Shown in pieces: positions 51,281 through 63,315 of a stretch of 64,000 bases of DNA; positions within the stretch are counted from its first letter, which is position 1; every line of letters begins with the position of its first letter. The notes under the pieces are model-generated. The model saw only the letters and a program-made list of their open reading frames with translations. It had not been told where the DNA came from and searched no databases. Source of the DNA: Lamellibrachia satsuma (Eukaryota; Annelida; Polychaeta; Sabellida; Siboglinidae); assembly GCA_033239005.1 (NCBI GenBank), contig BSQZ01000040.1, positions 2,877,599 to 2,941,598 on the forward strand, written 5' to 3'. The translations under genes and the position numbers were made by a program.

Positions 51281-54200
51281 ATTCCTATACTTCATAACAC
51301 AATTTTCTACCAAATATATAAGTTCTTGTGCAGAATTATTGTCAACATTTATTGTCCTAGGGTTTGACAGGTGGCACCACTGTCTCAGGGACGATGGTTG
51401 CAGCCCAGCGAGCTGGCATACCGGTCTTTGTGACGGGAGGAATTGGTGGAGTACACAGAGGGGCCGAGACAAGTGTGTATCTGTCAGTCAATCCTTGGAC
51501 ACACACACATTCAGACATTGGCCACGCCCACACTAGTGCTTTGGCAGCACCCACATTCAGACATTGGCCACACCCACACACATGCTTTGGTTTCACTCAA
51601 GCTTTGGCCACACCCACATTCACACATTGACCACACCCACACTCAGACATTCACCAAACCCACATTCACACATTGCCACACCCACATTCACACATTGGCC
51701 ACATCCTCTTTCAGACATTGACCACACCCACATTCACACATTGGTCACTCAAACATAGGCCACACCCTCATTAAGACATTGGTCACACCTGCATTCATTG
51801 GACACACCCACATTAACCAAACTCACATTCAGGATTAAACTTGAATTAGCCATATTCTATCTTGTGGAGATATCATGTACCACAAGTAAAGTAGCATTTC
51901 TTCTGTTTATAATAACATTGTATAACAGTAGCAGTTCACATGCAGTAAAATAGTGGTTTCTCTGCTACTTCTTCTATATTCTATATTGTGCATCACTCAA
52001 CAGTAATGGTAGTGGTGATGTGATACAAACACAAACTTCACCTTCAGCGGTTGTGCACTCTGTGTTGAAAAAATAATGTAAACACAAAATACCCATTCAT
52101 TTAATTTACAGGAATTAATGCTAAAATTAATTAACACTTCAACTCGAAACCTGCCAATATTTAGAGAGATAATTGAAAACATTCAAATTAAACAGATAGC
52201 GGTCAAATTATATTAACAAAATGTCGTTCATTAAAACACTTGGGTGGTATAGATGCTCGAATAGATATAGTTTAACATGATATTCCTATATCAATATGGT
52301 TAGACTTGGTACCCTTCATTGAGAGAACATTGGAAAGTGTAGATCTGCAGTTTGCAGCACAAGGCATACTGCTAAGTTTGGCTGCGTTTGTAGCACTGGA
52401 CATCAGTGCTGACCTGAGAGAACTCGGCCGCACTCCTGTAGCAGTCATCTCTGCTGGGGTCAAGTCAATACTGGACATAGGCCGTACACTGGAGTACCTG
52501 GTAAGGTATAACATATTCAGTGTTCTTCAGGTACAAGTATGGTGACGTTGGCTCTCTCTTGTGTGGGATGCGATGGTGTAGTGGTTGGAACATCAGACTA
52601 TCAATAGAGAGATTACTGCATGAAGACTCTTCATTCACACATCACCACTGTCTATGGTCAGGTGCTCATTTACAGCTGAGTGAACTAGGGCAACGTGGCG
52701 TGAACAAAATTACCCAAGCTTCTAAACAGCAGTAAGAGGATTTGAAACCGGATCCTCTCAGCTGAGAGTCCGTTCTACCCGCTACGCCACCGCGCCCCAC
52801 AAAATATGATGTAGAGGCACCAACCATGCATCATATACAGTGTACAATAAAGGTATGTTCTTGTATAGCGCAGTATCCAGTCCTTGGAACTGCTCAAAGC
52901 ACTTTACACTTCATCCCTTGGCAGACCTGTTTGTTCCACCGCCATTTCGACTTCAGCCATACTGCAATTAATGCACGAAGACTATTTGTTCCGATATCCA
53001 TTACTCATTTATACAGCAGAGTGAACTGTCGCAACATGGGATGAACAAAATTGCCAAAGCTTCAAAACGGGTTCCAGGTTCCTTACTAGAGGAAATTAGA
53101 ATTTATTCAGAAAAAATTAACCAAATAATATGCATTTGAAGATTTTGTAGACAACAAACAACAATATTACCAATACAGTTAGAACCAGTAAACAATACTA
53201 ATTTTCAATGCGAAATGTCTTAGTTGAGTACAGAAAATATATTTATTTGTTAGTTTATACAGACTCAGATGTATTATTACGTAACCGATGAAAGTAAAAT
53301 GAGCAATGGTCTCTGTGTCACAGGAAACAGAGGGTGTCTGTGTTGTCAGTTACGGCACCAGCAAAGACTTCCCAGCATTCTTCACACCAAAGAGTGGCTT
53401 CAGCGCCCCCTACAATGTTGAAACACCAAAGGATGCTGCCAAACTTATAGGTAGGTGCGGCCACCATGTTTGTGGGGATTAGAAGGTCATTCAAGGTCAC
53501 ACTTGAGGTGAGGACAAAGAATAAGGATTTTCAAACAAAACACTAGAAACGATGGTCTCTGAAACTTATAATCTTGCCCAACTGTGTTATTTCAAGTGTT
53601 AACCGTTTAATTATTTATTGTTTAAGAAAGTCATAAATCATTTTTTTTGTCAACTTGTCCCGTTTAGCCAGTAAGAGAAAGTTGAGACACCTTCAGCTAT
53701 TATGGTCAGTGGATTTATCCTGACACATTTTCAGTGTCAGATAGAACCTCTGTCAGTTGGAGAGGCAACCAGTCATGGATGGAGATGGCGACACAACCTT
53801 TCCATAATCTTCATGGGACAGTACCTCGGTAGTCATGTTACAACCACCAACATGGTCATATGACACCAGATACAGTTCAATCTGACACAGACCAAGAGGG
53901 TCATAAAAGTCCACTGAATATAACAATAGAAAGGTTTTCTCAAGTTCCTTTAATAAGAAACTCACAGAGTCTGGTACCAACTGACCGGCTGATAATACTT
54001 GTACCGTTTAGAGTCTCTCTTTGCTTCCCTTAAATCAGGCCTTTTTTCAATTATGATTGTATTCATGAATGTGGCATCACCCCAAAGTAATGTAGGATGA
54101 ACAGGGTGAGGAGAACCTCAGAAAATATGAACGTGAAGTTTGTGACAGAACTACATGGTGTACAATAGTAACGCCATCTAGAGTATAGTTCTGTGCTCAT

Positions 54201-57200
54201 TTTAACACATTTGGTGCAGTGGAGAGACTTAGAATGTCACAAAGTGCTTATGCTCAAACACAGTTGAATAATGTTAATTAAATAAAGGTATGGGGATAAG
54301 GACAAAGTCAATAGCCAATACCATGCATCTTGATCTTCGTCTTTCATGCGCTCGGTTAGGACCCCCCACAAAAAGTTTGTTCCAGTTCATCCTATGTATT
54401 GTAGATACAATGCTCTCTCTGCGGTTGAAGAGTGGTCTACTCATCTCCGTTCCCATACCAGAGCAAGATATGGCTGACGGCGACATCATAGAACAGGCCG
54501 TTCAACAGGCAGTCGATGAGTCAAGGTAAAATGGTGCCATCTGGTGGACAATTTGACCATACCTGGGCTGTTGTTGTAGGTTGGTAGAGTGCTTCCCGGA
54601 GAAGTTGAAATGATAATGGCAATCACAGTGAATTGTCTAAACTGTTACCCGTATTTACTACAAAATGCACGTACATTGACATCATGAAACTAACAATCAC
54701 TTTTGCACAGGGCACAACAAGTAGGCAGCATTTTAAAATATGCACACATGCTAACCCATAGTGGAGCACACCTGTAGGACTAGTAACAGAAACCTGTAAG
54801 GCAAGTTGACCGTTATGATTACCTGTGTCTGCTGGTGTGCAGCACATGCTCATAGTGTGTTCGCTGTGCAAACTGGGATGTTGATTGGATCTCGTAAGAC
54901 AATGATGCAGCTGACTGCGCATAACTAACTCTTCAGACACGTTTTGAATTAGTGTTCTGGTATTCCCACGCCATTTGACAAAATTGTGGGCGGTGTCCCA
55001 TAGTACAAAAAAGCTGTTGTTTAAAACATAAAACTATCAGGAATGTCTGCTAAATCCGTAAGGCTTACGGGTAAGTCTTACGGGTAAGCCATATGAGTTG
55101 GCACGTATGAGTATGTCACTGTGATGTTCTCCGTGATCAATTCATTGGTTTACTTGTAGTGCAAAGAACATCAAAGGAAAGGAAGTGACGCCTTATATCC
55201 TACAGAGAGTCAGTGAGTTGACATCTGGTCGATCTCTACAAGCCAGTATCCTTTCAGCTTTCATGTGACTCTAGTCATTGTTGTCATCATTGCCAATTTC
55301 GTGCTACTGCAAATACTGCTAATACCACAGATTAAGGGAATATGTCCATTTAGAACATTTTACCAACTCGTTGTTTTACTCCATACAGCCCCTTCTGGGG
55401 CTAACATGCAGAAGATGCATATAAACAAAAAATTTAAAAACAAAATGGTTCAAACAATATGTGTGGTTAAAATCAGATTGAACAAAGGCGTTTACTTATT
55501 TAGCCCAATACATTTTCAACAGCCTCACCCGTTCTGAATATCTTAGCTACATTTGGTACATTAAAATATAAAATTCAGTGGTGTACTGAAATTTATGCTG
55601 ACTTAAAAAGATGTTATGCACAAAATGGCTGATATATCAGCAAACAAACAAAATTACCAACAAAAAGACTTATTATATAGCCAATGTTTATTATACAATA
55701 TTGTCATCTAAAGCTGCAAATGTTATGTAATAAACTATACTGTGTACTTTCCTTAACAGTTCAATACAGATATTGCCTTGGTGAAGAACAATGCAAGAGT
55801 TGGAGGTCAGATTTCCTGTGAACTCTCACTCCTTAGGGGTCATTCAATTGTGGGTCAGTGGTCAAGTGGTGTTAAAAGGTCATTCCATTCATATCCAGGT
55901 CAGGAGTCAAATGCAGCATGCAAAGAAGGTTGCGATGGCAGATCATGCAAGAAGGCAGCGAAGAAACAGACGGATCACTGCAAACACGGAGATATTGTGA
56001 GTATTCTAAAGTGCAGTATATCTTACAAGTTCATTGGTATTAGGAACTATTTCTGCAGTTATTTTTAGTACAGACTTAAGCATACGTATATTGTTATAGA
56101 GGCTACCACCAGACGACGAGGTGTATATATATAATATGTTGTTTATGTTTTCATTGGTGTCCTAAAAGGTAAGGTTATACAAATGTTCACAATGGTGTCT
56201 TAGAAGGTAAGGTTATACAAATGTTCACAATGGTGTCTTAGAATGTAAGGTTATACAAATGTTCACAATGGTGTCTTAGAAGGTAAGGTGATACAAATGT
56301 TCACAATGGTGTCTTAGAAAATAAGGTTATACAAATGTTCACAGTGGTGTCTTAGAAGGTAAGGTTATACAAATGTTCACAGTGGTGTCCTAGAAGGTAA
56401 GGTTATACAAATGTTCACAATGGTGTCTTAGAAGGTAAGGTTATACAAATGTTCACAATGGTGTCTTAGAATGTAAGGTTATACAAATGTTCACAATGGT
56501 GTCTTAGAAGGTAAGGTGATACAAATGTTCACAGTGGTGTCTTAGAAGGTAAGGTTATACAAATGTTCACAATGGTGTCTTAGAAAATAAGGTTATACAA
56601 ATGTTCACAGTGGTGTCTTAGAAGGTAAGGTTATACAAATGTTCACAGTGGTGCTACAGTGGGCATCAGTTAAGATAACATATTACGGTATATCTATATC
56701 CTCGTTACGGGTTCAGTTATGCATACAAAATAATCGCATATCTATAACAACAACTGCTTGATCACACCCGGAATTATTCAAACATCTCAGATCGACTGAT
56801 TCTTATGTTCTGATGTTAGTGTTATGATTTCTGTTAAATATCAGTTAGCGTTATTGTTGGTGCAATATATTCTTTGCTGACACTTGTTAGTTGTTACGTA
56901 TTTGCAGACTAGGATTGGGCATGCATTGTTCTGCAAATAGTTTGTTTAAAATCCACCAGAGGCACCATGGGTAATTTTGGTTTGCCTCTATTAAAACATT
57001 CATAACACTGTTTGTGTCTAGTGACTGTAACGTGAGTTGTATTGCAGGTAGTCATTGGTGGAACAAATGTCGACATATCAGCCACTGTGAAGACGGACGA
57101 GATATTGGTGGGTGACTCAGACTTGGCGAAGTTCTCTTTGTGCAAGTACACTGTTTGCTATAGCGCCATCTCTAAACGTTGATGTATACTACTGCATGAA

Positions 57201-57904
57201 ATCGATGTCATTTAACCTCTAACCCCCACCATGAAACTTTGAATTGTATCGACCTGTGTGCAATTTCTTCAACTTTGCCAGATGGCAGTTCAGCTGATTT
57301 AGCGAAAACTTCCTGTATGCGCTGAAAGTGAGCATTGTTATGAACTGTGATCAAAGTGAGCATCCTTATGAACTGTGATCAAACTTATGAACTGTGATCA
57401 AATTGAACACCCATATGAAAAGTGGTCAAGATGAGCACCCTTATGAGCTCTGATCAAATTGAACAACCTTATGAACTGTGGTCAAAGTGAGCACCCTTAT
57501 GAACTCTGAGACAAAATTGAACACCCATATGAAAAGTGGTCAAGATGAGCACCCGTATGAACTCTGATCAAATTGAACAACCATATGAACTGTGGTCAAA
57601 GTGAGCACCCTTATGAACTGTGGTCAAAGTGAACTGTGATGTTTTAGGGGAAAATCCATGGATGCATGATGCTAACCAAAACAGCTGCTAACCCTGCTGC
57701 CCTCAATAAAATCTAGTTTGTCTAGTATCAGACTTCAATGTTTTGGGCTGGTGCCCGAGTGGGTGGAAATGTTAGGGTAGCCATTTTTTTAAATAATAAA
57801 TAAGTACTTACATGTTATATGCTGTAAAAATCATATACCTGGATAAACTAGACTCAATAAAAGTTATTTATTAATCAACTGCCATTTGTGTTCTTATATG
57901 ATAA

Positions 57905-57949
<45 letters not shown>

Positions 57950-60224
57950 TACATATATACATATATACATATATACATAAATAAAGATATAAAACAAGTC
58001 ACATATATGATGATTTTGAAGGTGCCTTGTTTTCTTTTAGAAAAGAAGACCATTGCCTTTTTCTTTGAAGTGCAGCATTTTTTCAAATGTCATCGATGTT
58101 TTTGTCTCAGACAAATGGCGCCACCTACCCGGGGAAAGTGCGAGTGTCATTTGGCGGGGTGGGGCGGAATTTGGCCGACGCCCTCTCCAGATTGCAATGT
58201 ACCCCACTGTTTCTCTCTGCTATTGGGGTTGACTTGTATGCCAAGACATTCACGACAGAGCATACTTACATGGTATGACCTCATTAGCATAATAGTATGG
58301 TTTCACTGTCTCGGTAAAGCTACCATTTATACTGTTACATACTTGCTAGTCCTCATTTACCATGTAGTTAAAATGGTGGCCAGCAGGTTGGTAGTTTATA
58401 CGCCTCACCATTGTTTGCACATGTTTACAAACGGTTTCTTTAGCACAACTGGACAGGAAGTTGCATTCCTCTAGATGTTATACCAATAAGACCTATTATT
58501 TACCCCACACTGCCGCAATAAAAGTCAGGTACTTATGTATACATTTGACTTTAAAAAGTTGGGAACTGAAAAATGTTCCTAATCTTCCAAGCATGTTTTT
58601 AGCTACTCCGTATGAGCGCCTGGTCGCTCTGAGCCACTTTGTTCTCAAATTACCTCTCAGTTATTTACATTGTTTTTAAGATCTGCCCAAGTACCTATCA
58701 AACGCTTCCATCCAAGCAAATAGCATATTTACGTTCACTGCTTACACCTGCAGACAGCTTTAATCATCTAATTCTAATCTAGTTTTTGTTCCCAGTGTTA
58801 AGACAAACGTTGGAACTAGAGCTTTCTCAGTTGCCCCCACCGACTCTATGGAACTCACTCTGTGTTAGCATTAAGTCCATGGGAAATACATTTCGCCATA
58901 AACTAAAAACCCACCTGTATAAACTCTGTAGATTTTAGCACAATAGAAGTGTTTTATATTTTGTGTATCATTTCAGTGATCAAGTTAATCCTGTCTTCGC
59001 AATTTCTTGCAGAATCTGAGTGGACTAAAGAGGGAAGACAGTCACTCTTCTGCCCTGTACTGTGCCTTGCTGAAGAACACGGGGGAACTCATATATGGAC
59101 TCGGTGATTTCGATATCCACACACGAATCACAAGTCACTATGTAAGTGTTGACCATCAACAACAGCGAACCATCGTAAGTTCCTAGACAGGTTTTATGCC
59201 CCCGTCACATCTGTTCTCCATTCAGAAGGCTTCTCGTACTCGGCACGGCCAAGTACGATGCACAACGTCCAACTACTTTTTATGTTGACATCACAACAAT
59301 GTACACCTTCTGGTCCTGTTCTCTTAACAAATATGCATCAAGTGGATACTATAACAGGGTGACTCCTACGAAAGTGACTTGACTTAAGCGACAGCACAAT
59401 GAATAGTCAAAAAGTGGATACTATAACAGGGTGACTCCTACGAAAGTGGCTTGACTTAAGCGACAGCACAATGAATAGTCAAAAAGTGGATACTATAACA
59501 GGGTGACTCCTACGAAAGTGACTTGACTTAAGCGACAGCACAATGAATAGTCAAAAAGTGGATACTATAACAGGGTGACTCCTACGAAAGTGGCTTGACT
59601 TAAGCGACAGCACAATGAATAGTCAAAAAGTGGATACTATAACAGGGTGACTCCTACGAAAGTGACTTGACTTAAGCGACAGCACAATGAATAGTCAAAA
59701 AGTGGATACTATAACAGGGTGACTCCTACGAAAGTGACTTGACTTAAGCGACAGCACAATGAATAGTCAAAAAGTGGATACTATAACAGGGTGACTCCTA
59801 CGAAAGTGACTTGACTTAAGCGACAGCACAATGAATAGTCAAAAAGTGGTCTTTTAACACAGGTGTTTCTCACCATGATCGATCTTAGAGACTGCCAAAG
59901 AACAGCTTAAAACTATTTTATTCAACAGGCATTTTATCTTTAAATCTCATTTACTTCTCACCATGCATATGCATTTTAGGTTAATCATGGACTCATGCTG
60001 GTTTGACCTCAATGACACTATTATTTTAGTATTTCCTTTTAGTTATAACTTTTTTATATATTTTATTTGTATTGGAAATGAATTCTTTCTTTCTTTTTCT
60101 TTCTACCAGGTGAAAAGGTTTGAAGCTGACTTGACTAGAGCACCCTTGGTGTGCATTGATGGCAATATACCTGTTGACACAATGGCCTATATATGCGACG
60201 TATGTTCTCGCAATGGTGTACCAG
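46589..60224 (+). CDS. psuG: Pseudouridine-5'-phosphate glycosidase fused to a PfkB-type kinase domain (3' end not in view)
   Basis: Degrades pseudouridine: the PfkB kinase phosphorylates it and the glycosidase splits it into uracil and ribose 5-phosphate. Exons: 46589-46688, 47011-47122, 49533-49618, 50960-51051, 51361-51472, 52394-52500, 53324-53450, 54405-54525, 55160-55245, 55770-55996, 57048-57107, 58111-58272, 59013-59141, 60110-60224. All join in phase (545 residues). The basic N-terminus ([15 protein letters not shown]) may be a mitochondrial signal. Glycosidase blocks: [86 protein letters not shown]. They contain the Glu, Lys, Asp and Asn known to bind metal and substrate in bacterial PsuG. 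The kinase half starts [11 protein letters not shown] and has the sugar-kinase signature [15 protein letters not shown]. The final exon ends in phase 1, and the ATP-binding GAGD-type end is absent from the window. The middle of exon 55770-55996 is a poorly conserved linker. Confidence 0.93.
47112..47525. repeat. Minisatellite of 22-24 bp repeating a 5' splice site
   Basis: The exon end AATCTGAG and intron start GTAACGCTGTCGGTGGTCTG are followed by about 16 copies of CTGAGGTAACACTGTGGGTGG-like units, some with GAGGTAGCACTACAG. Each copy carries a GAG-GTA(A/G)C donor-like junction. Confidence 0.93.
47530..48240. other. Intron 2 interior of the pseudouridine gene, nothing recognised
   Basis: AT-rich sequence with no clear repeat, gene or RNA structure between the donor-side array and the LINE end fragment. 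Confidence 0.55.
48240..48722 (+). mobile_element. LINE 3'-end fragment
   Basis: The coding-like piece [18 protein letters not shown], then [13 protein letters not shown], is typical of the last residues of RTE/Jockey-type elements. It is followed by a noncoding tail ending AATTCAATTCAATTCAA at 48700-48720. Confidence 0.7.
48828..49130. repeat. Minisatellite of about 37 bp, about 7 copies
   Basis: The unit is ACCACTGGTTAGGCCTACAT followed by GCCTAAATGGTACATAC. The first copies are the most diverged. It contains AGGCCT palindromes and lies in intron 2 of the pseudouridine gene. Confidence 0.93.
49201..49532. repeat. 28-bp minisatellite ending at a splice acceptor
   Basis: About 11 copies of ACATTTGTTGTTGTGACAGA followed by CAGCGGTG or CACTGGTG. 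The last one reads ACATTTGTTGTGTTTCAG and is the acceptor of the exon starting at 49533. Each unit has a T-rich stretch followed by CAG. Confidence 0.95.
49645..50700 (-). mobile_element. LINE 3' half, antisense in an intron
   Basis: Minus-strand coding pieces: [40 protein letters not shown] and [14 protein letters not shown], resembling the C-terminal region of RTE/Jockey-type reverse transcriptases. A noncoding tail follows, reaching a (TCAC)n tract next to the donor of the exon ending at 49618. Stops and frameshifts make it inactive. Confidence 0.75.
51235..51277. repeat. (TA)n microsatellite
   Basis: About 21 TA units in the pseudouridine gene intron before the exon at 51361. Confidence 0.95.
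51500..51830. repeat. Minisatellite of 23-25 bp, about 13 copies
   Basis: The unit is CCACACCCACATTCACACATTGG-like (CCACACCCACATTCA, then CACATTGG), with CAGACATTGG variants. It starts 27 bases after the donor at 51473. Confidence 0.93.
52560..52800 (-). mobile_element. tRNA-derived SINE, minus strand, truncated
   Basis: On the minus strand a head GGTGGCGTAGCGGGTAGAAC with box-B-like GGATCCGGTTTCAAATCC lies at 52800-52740. It is followed by GTTCACTCAGCTGTAAATGA and ACCATAGACAGTGG, the SINE body. The opposite end shows a plus-strand head-like GGTGTAGTGGTTGGAACATC, so two heads face each other. Confidence 0.65.
52850..53100 (-). mobile_element. SINE, minus strand, body and 3' domain
   Basis: On the minus strand: GTTCACTCTGCTGTATAAAT GAG (single unit), GTGCATTAATTGCAG, AACAAACAGGTCTGCCAAGG, AAGTGTAAAGTGCTTTGAGC and GGACTGGATACTGCGC. 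Same family as 44925-46490. The head is missing. Confidence 0.7.
56151..56652. repeat. 38-bp minisatellite, about 13 copies
   Basis: The unit is AGGTAAGGTTATACAAATGT followed by TCACAATGGTGTCTTAGA. It lies in the intron between the exons ending at 55996 and starting at 57048. Most copies contain a near-perfect donor motif (AAGGTAAGG). Confidence 0.96.
57330..57640. repeat. Irregular higher-order repeat
   Basis: Alternating phrases TTATGAACTGTGATCAAA, GTGAGCACCCTTATGAAC and ATTGAACACCCATATGAA form a composite of related units of about 30 bp, in the intron 57108-58110. Confidence 0.85.
57905..57978. repeat. (TA)n then (TATACA)n microsatellite
   Basis: About 38 bases of TA followed by CATATATA steps, in the same intron. 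Confidence 0.93.
59340..59849. repeat. 72-bp minisatellite, about 7 copies
   Basis: The unit includes AGTGGATACTATAACAGGGT, GACTCCTACGAAAGTGACTT and GACTTAAGCGACAGCACAAT. Copies differ almost only at GTGACTT/GTGGCTT. It lies in the intron before the exon at 60110. Confidence 0.97.
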
Positions 60225-60479
60225 GTAGGTGATACTTCTTTCACTAGGGGGCACCACTGTATTTAATCAACACCATGTACTAATCACCACGTGTGCAATT
60301 CCCTCCACATTTGACGAGGGATTCTTACAACAGAGATGAAATGCATGAGTGATGTCTATATATTGAAATTATATTAACTTTAGAACTCTTCTGCGTTCAG
60401 GTAGAGTTAGTGTTTTTTTCCTGAAAAATTAGAGATTTTAATAAATTTCACTCAGTGTGTAGTTTAATTTATATACGAT

Positions 60480-60790
60480 GCATTATGAATGATGTTCACA
60501 CTTGAGGAACGTAGATGAACCAAAGGATACGAAGTAGCATTAGCGTTTTCCGAGAGGACTGTAAATAGATGAATAAATGATCTACTAATTTTGTAAATTC
60601 TAGCAGTGTGGATGTTTTAAAACAAAACTGACATTATATCTCATAAGGGCTGGCTACATTTGCATAGATGAAACATTGTTGGCCTTATGCACCACCTTAG
60701 GGTGTGAAGATGATAATTAAACAATAAGCCTATTGCTTCCATGTCCACTTGTCATCTGAGCCTTTGATTCGGATGGCAATGTTGTTGAAT
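60480..60790 (+). mobile_element. LINE 3'-end relic
   Basis: Contains ATAGATGAATAAATGATCTA (a decayed NRWNKL-type segment), GGATGTTTTAAAACAAAACT and the family tail AAGCCTATTGCTTCCATGTC CACTTGTCATCTGAGCC. Same family as 3790 and 27711. Confidence 0.65.
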
Positions 60791-61702
60791 CGTGTTCCTC
60801 TGTAACAATTAAGAATTAACCCTAGTTATGCATGCCATATAATTAAGGAATAAGTTTAATACACTTTTTGAATAAACGGTTGGTGTAAATGTAATCAATT
60901 TTAAAAGCATAAGTGTAATTAAAAGTAATGGATTTGATTTTGAGTAATTTGACACAGCTGTGATGATGTAGCCACCCGCTTTTAGGGTGCAGGAGATTTT
61001 TGCAGAGATTTAAACAGTTTTGTCCTAGTAGCTTAGTGTCACATGCACATTTAACCATGTACTTTTCCATTTACGAAATCTGAGCGAGTCAACCCTGCCT
61101 CATATTGCAGAATCTGGTGTTCTAAGTGGGACGCGGGTGTTTAAGGAATGTCGGGTAACAGCAACAATGCCAACGAGCCAGTTACCAGGGCATGTTACAG
61201 TGTGACAAAGAACAGGATTTGCATGCATTTTATTTTAGATATACAAAGTTCATACAAAATACTAGGAAGGACACACAATATACACATGCAATATCCTACA
61301 TCCGATTCTAGTAATAGTGGTGTACATATATGGATTAAAAACACACAATATCTTCACAGAATCAGGAATGGTAAACATGCAGTGTATTACTGTATTCTTC
61401 TGCATTACACATGTGCAGATGTTATGGCATGTGGCATATTTATTTTGTAGTTTTACACAAACGTGTTTTTACTTACATGCAACCATATTGGAGTGTAGGG
61501 CATGATGAATTATTGTAAATTATATGAATTATCTTGTGTGAAATTACCCTATCACAAAAATCTTTTTATAGCGTGAAAAACTATCCATTACTGGAAACAG
61601 ACAGACTGTGGCAAATACGTCCTCACTTGCAAATACCACAATTAAGTGCCAATTTCTTTGGAAAAAACATCTGTGAGCAGCAGTACTTTTTAATTACAGA
61701 AT

Positions 61703-61806
61703 AATAAATTTTAATAATATGTTACATTCATGATGTCACATAAATTTTAATAATATGTTACATTCATGATGTCACATAAATTTTAATAATATGTTACATT
61801 TATGAT
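61703..61806. repeat. 36-bp repeat, three copies
   Basis: TAAATTTTAATAATATGTTA followed by CATTCATGATGTCACA, nearly identical copies. Confidence 0.9.
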
Positions 61807-62075
61807 CAGAACAATGTTAAATGTAAAAGCATCTTTTGTTGAATAAGCAAGTTCTGTCATGTTTTAGATGGTACATTACATGTCTGTTGCGAACCATACT
61901 GCTGTAGTATATGATGAAGTTGATGATAACATCAAAGTGTTGATGATAATGAGTCTATCAACGAAAATTACAACAGTTTGTCAATGGGTTTATAACAGAC
62001 ATGACCATATTGTCTTCACCAACATAGCGAAAACGTCTTGTGAATTTGGCATCTCATTACTGTCTCAATGAAACA

Positions 62076-63315
62076 CTAAAGTGCAGAATCCTTGATGCTG
62101 ATGGGAGGCATTTTGTTGATTGGCTCACGGAATTCCTGCCGAATAATGAGAGTGTAGTTGCCAAGGGCGATGCTTGCAAAGACGGAGAAGAATCCAGAGA
62201 CAACAGCAAGGCCGTACGACCATGACAGGTAGTTGAGTTCCTGGTTCGGCATCCACAGTATGTCCGTGTAGACCTCAATCCCGAACAGCACCAGAATCAT
62301 CGGCATTAGTATAGCTACAACAAGACCATGGAACATGAGTGACTTGATGCAGTACTACCGTTACAGCAGACCACAGGTAAACTGTGACTGGTGCGGTACA
62401 TGACGTCGAGTCAAAAATATACATATAAAGGTGATCCAAAACAAGGACAATAAACAAAAGTGAATAAAAACAAAGGGTGCATCTATATACAGAAAATTTT
62501 TAACTTTAGAGGATGTGGACGCTGTGAATAGGTTGCATTTCCCTGATGGCTGGCACGGCAACACACGGGAAGGCTGGTAGTGATGAGGTGATGTTAGTAG
62601 TCTGTTCCATACAGATACTGTCCTGAGGTAGAATGCATATTTATACACACTGATGGTCAGAGTGATTGCGTTGGGTCTATTTAAGTGGATGGTCAAGATA
62701 TGTATATAGTAGTATAGTATGTACTGATGATTTAGAGAAAGTTTAAAAAAGAACACTGCTTGATAGGTCATTGAATTAGATTAGACTGAGATTGAGAGGT
62801 ATCTTCAAAAGGTGTAGTCAATGTTAGTAGGAAGTATCTTTCTAACATTTACAGAGTAGTTTCACACCATGTTTTGGTGGATTACAGACAGAGTCCACAT
62901 TTCCCTGCATGTGGGATCTACTCTCTTCTACACCACGTAGAAGTGACCTAGTTTTTTAATGCCTGATCTGAAAGACATATTTCCAATGTCCTTCTCTTAC
63001 ATCAGGTACTAGGTGAGTCAGCAAGTCATGTCCAGATTTTATAAACCCAGTACCTGCTGGTCACGAGGCAAGCACTGAACCATTGAGCCACCGCGCCAGT
63101 ATAAATAGGTAAATAAACAGGTACTAAATTACCCATACCTGATGCAACTGTGAGGAAAAGTGTGGTCTGTGTGAGGGCTAGGGAAGGTCTTCGTGTGCCA
63201 CCGTATCGATGCTTCTCATAACGATACCTCAACCACAGGTGTAACATGATGCAGCAGACGATGAACTGTGCGACGAAGCACACGGTCACTATCACTTGCG
63301 TGGCAATGAACCAGT
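62076..63315 (-). CDS. Claudin/PMP22-like tetraspan membrane protein, last two exons
   Basis: Minus-strand exons 63315-63139 and 62314-62076 (stop TAG at 62078-62076). Donor GTATGG and acceptor TTGTAG join in phase as GCT (Ala). The visible 137 residues show three membrane segments: WFIATQVIVTVCFVAQFIVC, then (after a basic loop RYRYEKHRYGGTRRPS) LFLTVASAILMPMILVLF, and WSYGLAVVSGFFSVFASIAL. A short polar tail KMPPISIKDSAL follows. The tyrosine/tryptophan entry to the last segment (LSWSYGLAV) is typical of claudin/PMP22/EMP-type proteins. The first membrane segment and the W-GLW-C-C extracellular loop must lie beyond the window end. It probably acts in cell junctions or membrane organisation. 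The exact subfamily is not recognised. It is convergent with the pseudouridine gene. Confidence 0.75.
62315..63138. other. Intron of the claudin-like gene
   Basis: Nothing secure. A tRNA-like SINE head may be present on the minus strand near 63100-63050 (GGCGCGGTGGCTCAATGGTT, then AGGTACTGGG). The rest is unique AT-rich sequence. Confidence 0.45.

Larger units (their letters stand above)
60225..62075. other. Region between the last pseudouridine exon and the claudin-like gene
   Basis: Read-through of the donor would end the protein four bases later at TGA (60230). A LINE end relic occupies 60480-60790 and a 36-bp triplicate 61703-61806. I find no continuation of the kinase domain. A minus-strand AATAAA at 61439-61444 could serve the claudin-like gene. 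Confidence 0.6.

Noticed and set aside
61148..61450. A 100-codon frame as the missing kinase end
   Set aside because: No PfkB features (no GAGD-type motif) and it does not start in the needed phase from a convincing acceptor.
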